From positions 149,922 through 213,921 of the forward strand of contig NZ_JAJAUZ010000007.1 in NCBI RefSeq assembly GCF_020532645.1: a DNA stretch of 64,000 bases, given 5' to 3'. The stretch comes from Streptomyces bambusae. GTDB taxonomy: Bacteria > Actinomycetota > Actinomycetes > Streptomycetales > Streptomycetaceae. The notes below the pieces were generated by a model. The model saw nothing but the letters and a program-made list of their open reading frames with translations. It made no database searches and was not told where the DNA came from. Positions 60,057 through 64,000 of the stretch are shown here, piece after piece. Made by a program: the position numbers and the translations under genes. Within the stretch, counting starts at the first letter, position 1. Every line of letters begins with the position of its first letter.

Positions 60057-61033
60057 CAGAAGTCGGCCCTTTCCCCTCGGCCGGCGGCCAGTGCGAGGTC
60101 GGCGACGTACCGGCCGAGCGCGGCGTCGGTGACCGCCATGCCGCTGTTGTAGGCGAAGACCACGTCGTCCGGACGGCGCCGGGCGGGGGAGCGGCCGAGC
60201 AGGATGTCCGGCAGCTGGGCGTCCACCTGCGGCAGGCTGCCGTCCGCATTGCGCAGGTCGTCGCACGTCGCATGCATCTGGGCGGTGTCGGTGGCAATGC
60301 GGTAGTCCGCGCCGTGGCACACGTCGGCGTGCACTCCGTACCCGAGGAGCACCGCGACCGAGCCCGGCTTCATCCAGTCCCGCCGGACCTCCTCGCTCGC
60401 GGACAGGCCGGAGGCGCCGATCACGATGTCGGCATCCGCGGTGGCCGCCCGGAGGTCCGTGACGATCTCCACCTCACGGCCCTCGACACCGTCCCGGACG
60501 GCGCGCAGGCCCTCGGGGAAGGTGCCGAACACCTGCAGCCGCTCCAGCTCCGGCATCGCCGCCACCAGCATCGGCAGTGCCGCCTGCCCCTGGACGCCGG
60601 TGCCGACGACCAGGGCGCTTCGTGCGTCGGGGCAGGCCGCGCGGGCGAGGAGGGCCGTGGTGGCCGAGGACCGCAGCGGTCCGAGCTTCACCACGTCCAT
60701 CAGCGCGATGGGTGCGCCGGTGGTGTCGTCGACGAGGAATACGAACGAGTGGAACCGGTAGCCGTCGCGGCTGCGGCGGGGGTCGAACTCGTAGACGGCC
60801 TTGAAGCAGACCGTTCCGCTGCCGCCGTCCCGCGCCACCATCGAGTAGCTCAGGGAGCGGTGGCCGGGATCGTCGATGATCGTCTTGACCGGGTTGTCCG
60901 AGCCGCCTTCCCGCAGCGCGCGGTAGGCGTTTTCGACGACCTCGATCACCTTCCGGCGGTCGAGGTCCAGTCCTTCCTGCTGGGACTGCGGCAGCAGCCA
61001 CAGCTGCCCGGGTGGAGCGTACGGGGGTGCCAT
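60053..61033 (-). CDS. SbnB-like dehydrogenase (ornithine cyclodeaminase family)
   Basis: ATG 61033 with AAGGAG 9 nt upstream gives 326 residues; ATG 61084, joined to the preceding stop as TGATG, would add 17. VVGTGVQGQAALPMLV is the NAD site, with VKTIIDDPGHRSLSYSMVAR and LGYGVHADVC around the active site. SbnB oxidatively cleaves N-(2-amino-2-carboxyethyl)-glutamate into diaminopropionate and 2-oxoglutarate. Pairing with SbnA in one operon makes this the best hypothesis. Confidence 0.86.
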   Translation of the reverse strand: MAPPYAPPGQLWLLPQSQQEGLDLDRRKVIEVVENAYRALREGGSDNPVKTIIDDPGHRSLSYSMVARDGGSGTVCFKAVYEFDPRRSRDGYRFHSFVFLVDDTTGAPIALMDVVKLGPLRSSATTALLARAACPDARSALVVGTGVQGQAALPMLVAAMPELERLQVFGTFPEGLRAVRDGVEGREVEIVTDLRAATADADIVIGASGLSASEEVRRDWMKPGSVAVLLGYGVHADVCHGADYRIATDTAQMHATCDDLRNADGSLPQVDAQLPDILLGRSPARRRPDDVVFAYNSGMAVTDAALGRYVADLALAAGRGERADFW

Positions 61034-61083
61034 GGGGGGCTTCTCCTTCATCGGCTTTTGCATGAGGTTGTTTCGAGGGCGCA

Positions 61084-62478
61084 TCAGATGCCGTCCAGTC
61101 GCCAACGCGGCCTGGCACCTTCGCCACCGAGCCGGATCACGGCCTTCGACGGCAGGGCGGCGTCGTGGAACGGCGATTCGTTGGAGTCCATCTGGTAGCC
61201 GGCGGTGTTGAGGTAGACCAGGTGGTCACCACGTCGGACGGGCCGCGGGAAGCCGATCTTCCGCCAGGTCACCATGTCGCTCTCCAGGCAGGTCGAGCCG
61301 GCGACACAGGCGGGGAACACCTCCGCAGCGCCGGGCCGGGCGGACAGCAGCAGCGGGTCGGGGAGGTAGTCGCTGTTGAACCACTGCTCGGAGAGACTGA
61401 AACTGCTGCCCGCGACGGTGACGATCGCGTACCCGCAGGCGTCCCGCCGGTCGTCCACCTGCTGGACGCGGTACATCGTGAACCCGGCCTGGTCCAGCAG
61501 GGCCCGGCCCGGCTCGACGACGAACCGGATCCCGTGGCGTGCCGCCTTCGCCGCCAGGGTCTGCCCGCCGTCGACCGGGTGCGCCATGATGGCGCGCGCC
61601 GCCTGGGCCGCGGGCTGCCCGCCGTACGGATAGAAGCCGTTGAAGTCCTTCGCCCCGTGGTAGTGGGCGGGTTCGTTCTGGCGGAGGAAGTCCTCCCAGA
61701 GCTGGGGTTCGACGTAACGGACCGGCAGACCGCCCCCGATGTCGACGAGTTGGGCGGAGGGCGAGCCGCGCCGCCTGGCGTCGAGGCAGTGCCCGATCAT
61801 CTCGTTCGCCGCCGTCGCGCGTTCCGCCGTGGAGTAGCCGTTCAGGTGGAAGGAGAATCCCCGGAGGCTGATGTGGCCGGAGAGTTCCCCGCACAGGCCC
61901 ACGGCGGCGTGACGCTCGGCAGCGGACAGCCCGAAGCGGCTTCCGGGTTGGGCAGTCGTCCGGGACCGCAGCAGGACGTTGGCCTGCCGCTGGGCGAGCC
62001 GCGCCGTTGCCGCGAGGCGACGGAGTTCGCTGACCGAGTCGACGGCAACCAGGCAGCCGTGCTGCACGGCCAGGCGATGCAGCGCATCGTCCTTCTCCGG
62101 ACCGGATATGCCGATCCGGTGTCCTGGAACGCCGCCTGCCAGGGCCTTGACCAACTCGGGCGCACCGGCGACGTCGACGCCGATGCCGAGGGCCGCGGCC
62201 GACGTGACGTAGCAGTCGGCCTTGTTCGCCTTCTTGGCGAACAGGATGTCGGCGGCGGCGCCCGCCTCGGCGAACGCCTGCCGGAGCCTGCCGATGTTCT
62301 CTTCGAAGATCTCGGGCAGTACGACGTGCAGCGGCGAGCCCAGACCGTCCAGGAGGTCGGTGAGCAGGGCGCGATGGTCCGCCAGCAGGGCGGAAACCGA
62401 GGGATGTCGGAGTGCGGGAAGCGCAAAGGGCCGGCCATGGGCCGTCGGGCGCTCCAGCACCTGTCGTGAGGTGAGCAC
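61084..62478 (-). CDS. Fold-III PLP decarboxylase (Y4yA/SbnH-like)
   Basis: GTG 62478 begins a 464-residue alanine-racemase-fold decarboxylase. The Schiff-base lysine is Lys83 in FAKKANKA. FSFHLNGYSTAERA, VDIGGGLPVRY (phosphate site) and the late TCLESDMVTW with catalytic Cys and Asp are seen. It belongs with diaminopimelate/ornithine decarboxylases and the Y4yA group. SbnH decarboxylates a diaminopropionate conjugate in staphyloferrin B synthesis, and a similar step here would make an ethylenediamine unit. First gene of the operon, just behind the Zur-like box. Confidence 0.87.
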   Translation of the reverse strand: MLTSRQVLERPTAHGRPFALPALRHPSVSALLADHRALLTDLLDGLGSPLHVVLPEIFEENIGRLRQAFAEAGAAADILFAKKANKADCYVTSAAALGIGVDVAGAPELVKALAGGVPGHRIGISGPEKDDALHRLAVQHGCLVAVDSVSELRRLAATARLAQRQANVLLRSRTTAQPGSRFGLSAAERHAAVGLCGELSGHISLRGFSFHLNGYSTAERATAANEMIGHCLDARRRGSPSAQLVDIGGGLPVRYVEPQLWEDFLRQNEPAHYHGAKDFNGFYPYGGQPAAQAARAIMAHPVDGGQTLAAKAARHGIRFVVEPGRALLDQAGFTMYRVQQVDDRRDACGYAIVTVAGSSFSLSEQWFNSDYLPDPLLLSARPGAAEVFPACVAGSTCLESDMVTWRKIGFPRPVRRGDHLVYLNTAGYQMDSNESPFHDAALPSKAVIRLGGEGARPRWRLDGI

Positions 62479-62498
62479 CCCGTACTTCTATACGATTA

Positions 62499-62513
62499 TG
62501 ACACTCATTTTCA
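62499..62513 (-). promoter_or_regulatory. Zur-box-like operator of the metallophore operon
   Basis: Read leftward, TGAAAATGAGTGTCA matches the actinomycete Zur pattern TGAAAATGATTTTCA at 13 of 15 positions, with the left arm perfect. It lies 20 bp before the first codon in a sharp A/T-rich island, overlapping a possible -10 (CATAAT or TATAGA). Zinc-bound Zur would repress the operon. Confidence 0.7.
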
Positions 62514-62586
62514 ATACGGAGCTGTCGTGGGGGCCCCGCCTATATGAATGAAAGGGATGAAAAGGGAGATATTGATGCCCTCGCGG

Positions 62587-62625
62587 GCGGCTGTGCCGAG
62601 TTCGCCCTCAGCTCGGCACAGCCGC
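62587..62625 (-). terminator. Hairpin terminator after the cyclophilin gene
   Basis: A perfect 14-bp stem (62587-62600 with 62612-62625) and 11-nt loop lie 30 bp after the cyclophilin stop and insulate the metallophore promoter. Confidence 0.8.
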
Positions 62626-62654
62626 GGCCGCGACTTCGGGGCGGGCGGGGAGAG

Positions 62655-63380
62655 TCAGTGACGGCAGAACGGCCGGACCCGGAGCAGCTCGGTCCGCAGG
62701 ACGGGTGTGCCGTCGACCGGCGCGGGGTTCTCCGCGGTCGGCTCGATTCCCCCGGCGGCGGTCTTGTCGAGCGTCTCCAGGCCGTCGGTGCCGACCGTGC
62801 CGAACACCGTGTAGTTCGGCCGCAGTGCGGAGTTGCCGTAGACGACGAAGAACTGCGAGCCGTTCGTGTCGGGACCGGCGTTGGCCATCGCGAGCACACC
62901 GCGCTCGTACACGCGGCGCACGCCGCTCGGATCGGTCGGTGCGGGGGGCAGATCCACCGGCAGCTCGTCCTTGTACTTGTATCCGGGCCCTCCCTCACCG
63001 GTACCGGTGGGGTCGCCGCACTGCAGGACCTTCAACGTCGGATAGGCCGTCAGCCGGTGGCACACCGTCCGGTCGTAGAACCCGTGCCGCGCCAGGTGCA
63101 GGAAACTCTGCACCGTGCACGGTGCCTTGGCCCGGTCCAAACGCAGGGGGAGCGGGCCCTGACTGGTCGGAACAGCCATGTCGACCGTGCCGCGGCTCGG
63201 GGTGCGCCGCGGGTCGGGCGGCAGCGGAACGGAGCGCGCGGGCGGCTCGTCCGGGGTCTGCGTGTACTGGCAGGGGCCGTGCGTGGTGCGCGGCGGAGCC
63301 CCGTCGGAAGCGACGGCGACACTTCCCCCGGACACCACTAACGTCACGGCCGCGCATGCGCTGATCAGTGCTCGGTGCAT
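62655..63380 (-). CDS. Secreted cyclophilin-type peptidyl-prolyl isomerase
   Basis: A 241-residue protein from ATG 63380 with signal peptide (ALISACAAVTLVVSGGSV). The cyclophilin core has FLHLARHGFYDRTVCHRLT, VLQCGDPTGTGEGGPGYKY, LAMANAGPDTNGSQFFVVYG and YTVFGTVGTDGLETLD. It helps fold exported proteins. Separated from the metallophore operon by its terminator. Confidence 0.92.
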   Translation of the reverse strand: MHRALISACAAVTLVVSGGSVAVASDGAPPRTTHGPCQYTQTPDEPPARSVPLPPDPRRTPSRGTVDMAVPTSQGPLPLRLDRAKAPCTVQSFLHLARHGFYDRTVCHRLTAYPTLKVLQCGDPTGTGEGGPGYKYKDELPVDLPPAPTDPSGVRRVYERGVLAMANAGPDTNGSQFFVVYGNSALRPNYTVFGTVGTDGLETLDKTAAGGIEPTAENPAPVDGTPVLRTELLRVRPFCRH

Positions 63381-63629
63381 CTTGTGTGCCCTCCCGATGA
63401 TCGCCAGGTGTGGAGCGGTCGCAGTCTAGGTCGTGGTGTGCGGCGGGAACGGCCGACGGCAGGAGGTCGGCGCGTTCTCGCCCTTCGGCGGACCGCTGCC
63501 GTCGATGACAGGCTGTACGTGCAATCGAGCCTGCGTACGCCGGGCCGGGCGCGATCCGGCGTGCGGACCGCGAGGCTCCGGTGTTGCCCGGGCGCGGCCA
63601 TGGCGGCTCGACGTCGCCCGCCCGTCGCC

Positions 63630-64000
63630 CTACCGGTCTGCCTGCGGCTCGCGCAGCCAGGGGGAGAGCCACCAGGCCTCGCCGGCGGTGGTCGCGGTCG
63701 GCTCGCCCGAGATCCGCAGGGTGAGGTTGTCGTCGAACGCGATGTCGAGCGACCCGTCCGCGTTCTGAACCGCGCCCTCCACGTGCCGGTTGTTGAGACG
63801 GACCAGCTCCGGCAGTGGATTGTCCGGGTCCACGGCCGCCCCGGGGCCGGCCTCGCCCGCCTCCGTGATCCGCCAGTCGGTGTCCAGGTAGAGCCGCATC
63901 TCGCGCTCCGGGTCGCTCTCGGTGTCGAGGAAGGTCAGGAAGGGCCAGGCCTGCCGCTCACCCACCTCGACGACCAGCGTCCCCGGCAGCTGCTCAACGG
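63630..64000 (-). CDS. Hypothetical protein, 5' end outside the window
   Basis: The frame is open to the right edge (LPGTLVVEVGERQAWPFLTF reading inward), so the start lies beyond 64000. At least 123 residues are visible, with DPEREMRLYLDTDWRITEAG and a C-terminal AWWLSPWLREPQADR. It looks like a small cytoplasmic beta-rich protein of a streptomycete-specific family that I cannot name safely. Confidence 0.7.
   Translation of the reverse strand, partial: VEQLPGTLVVEVGERQAWPFLTFLDTESDPEREMRLYLDTDWRITEAGEAGPGAAVDPDNPLPELVRLNNRHVEGAVQNADGSLDIAFDDNLTLRISGEPTATTAGEAWWLSPWLREPQADR

Noticed and set aside
1..64000. tRNA, rRNA, transposase or phage integrase genes
   Set aside because: I looked for tRNA-like cloverleaf ends, DDE or Tyr-recombinase motifs and terminal inverted repeats and saw none. 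The remnants found are gene deletions and not insertion sequences.

Overview
The window reads as chromosomal DNA from a Streptomyces-like actinomycete. GC is very high, third codon positions are strongly G/C, GTG and TTG starts are frequent, and gene pairs overlap by ATGA, GTGA or TGATG. There are many secreted proteins, including Tat, lipoprotein and LAxTG-sortase export signals. I see no rRNA, tRNA, CRISPR array or intact insertion sequence.

Layout. 0.2-8 kb: a YVTN propeller protein, a lytic transglycosylase, a divergent MarR/MFS pair with twin operators, a secreted endonuclease/exonuclease/phosphatase protein, a small OB-fold-like protein and a second MFS exporter. 8.5-18.5 kb: a surface locus with a Tat-exported CehA/McbA-type metallohydrolase carrying propeller repeats, two glycine-rich secreted proteins and a 1021-residue DUF11-type protein with an LAATG sorting signal. 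18.7-23.5 kb: a GNAT gene remnant, an aerolysin-like secreted protein, an NlpC/P60 hydrolase, a cupin, an AOC-barrel protein and a TetR regulator. 23.6-29.2 kb: a seven-gene operon for 2-oxoacid to acyl-CoA conversion, with a four-subunit ferredoxin oxidoreductase, a D-2-hydroxyacid dehydrogenase, a cupin and an acyl-CoA ligase. It is divergent from the TetR gene across a 19-bp palindrome. 29.3-34.7 kb: less GC-rich or decayed genes of unknown function, a quinone reductase, a GNAT and a DUF1801-type protein. 34.8-52 kb: mostly short single-gene units (PRC-barrel, GCS2-like ligase, VOC, ricin-like, SDR, FKBP, ComB-like, S41, LysR, GNAT, VCBS proteins), plus a papain-like candidate at 51.2 kb. 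52.3-53.2 kb: a scar of four truncated genes.

The most interesting unit is the leftward operon from 62478 to 53272. Its eight genes are: fold-III PLP decarboxylase, SbnB-like dehydrogenase, MATE exporter, HisC-like aminotransferase, SbnA-like PLP synthase, metallophore-binding lipoprotein, FecCD-type permease and ATPase. Seven of the genes overlap or lie within about 50 bp of the next; one 71-bp gap separates the biosynthetic from the uptake genes. A Zur-box-like palindrome sits at the operon promoter, and no NRPS or IucA/IucC synthetase is present. I infer a small diaminopropionate- or ethylenediamine-derived aminopolycarboxylate metallophore, probably a zincophore of the EDDS type, with its own export and re-uptake. 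The right edge holds a secreted cyclophilin and a gene cut by the window end.
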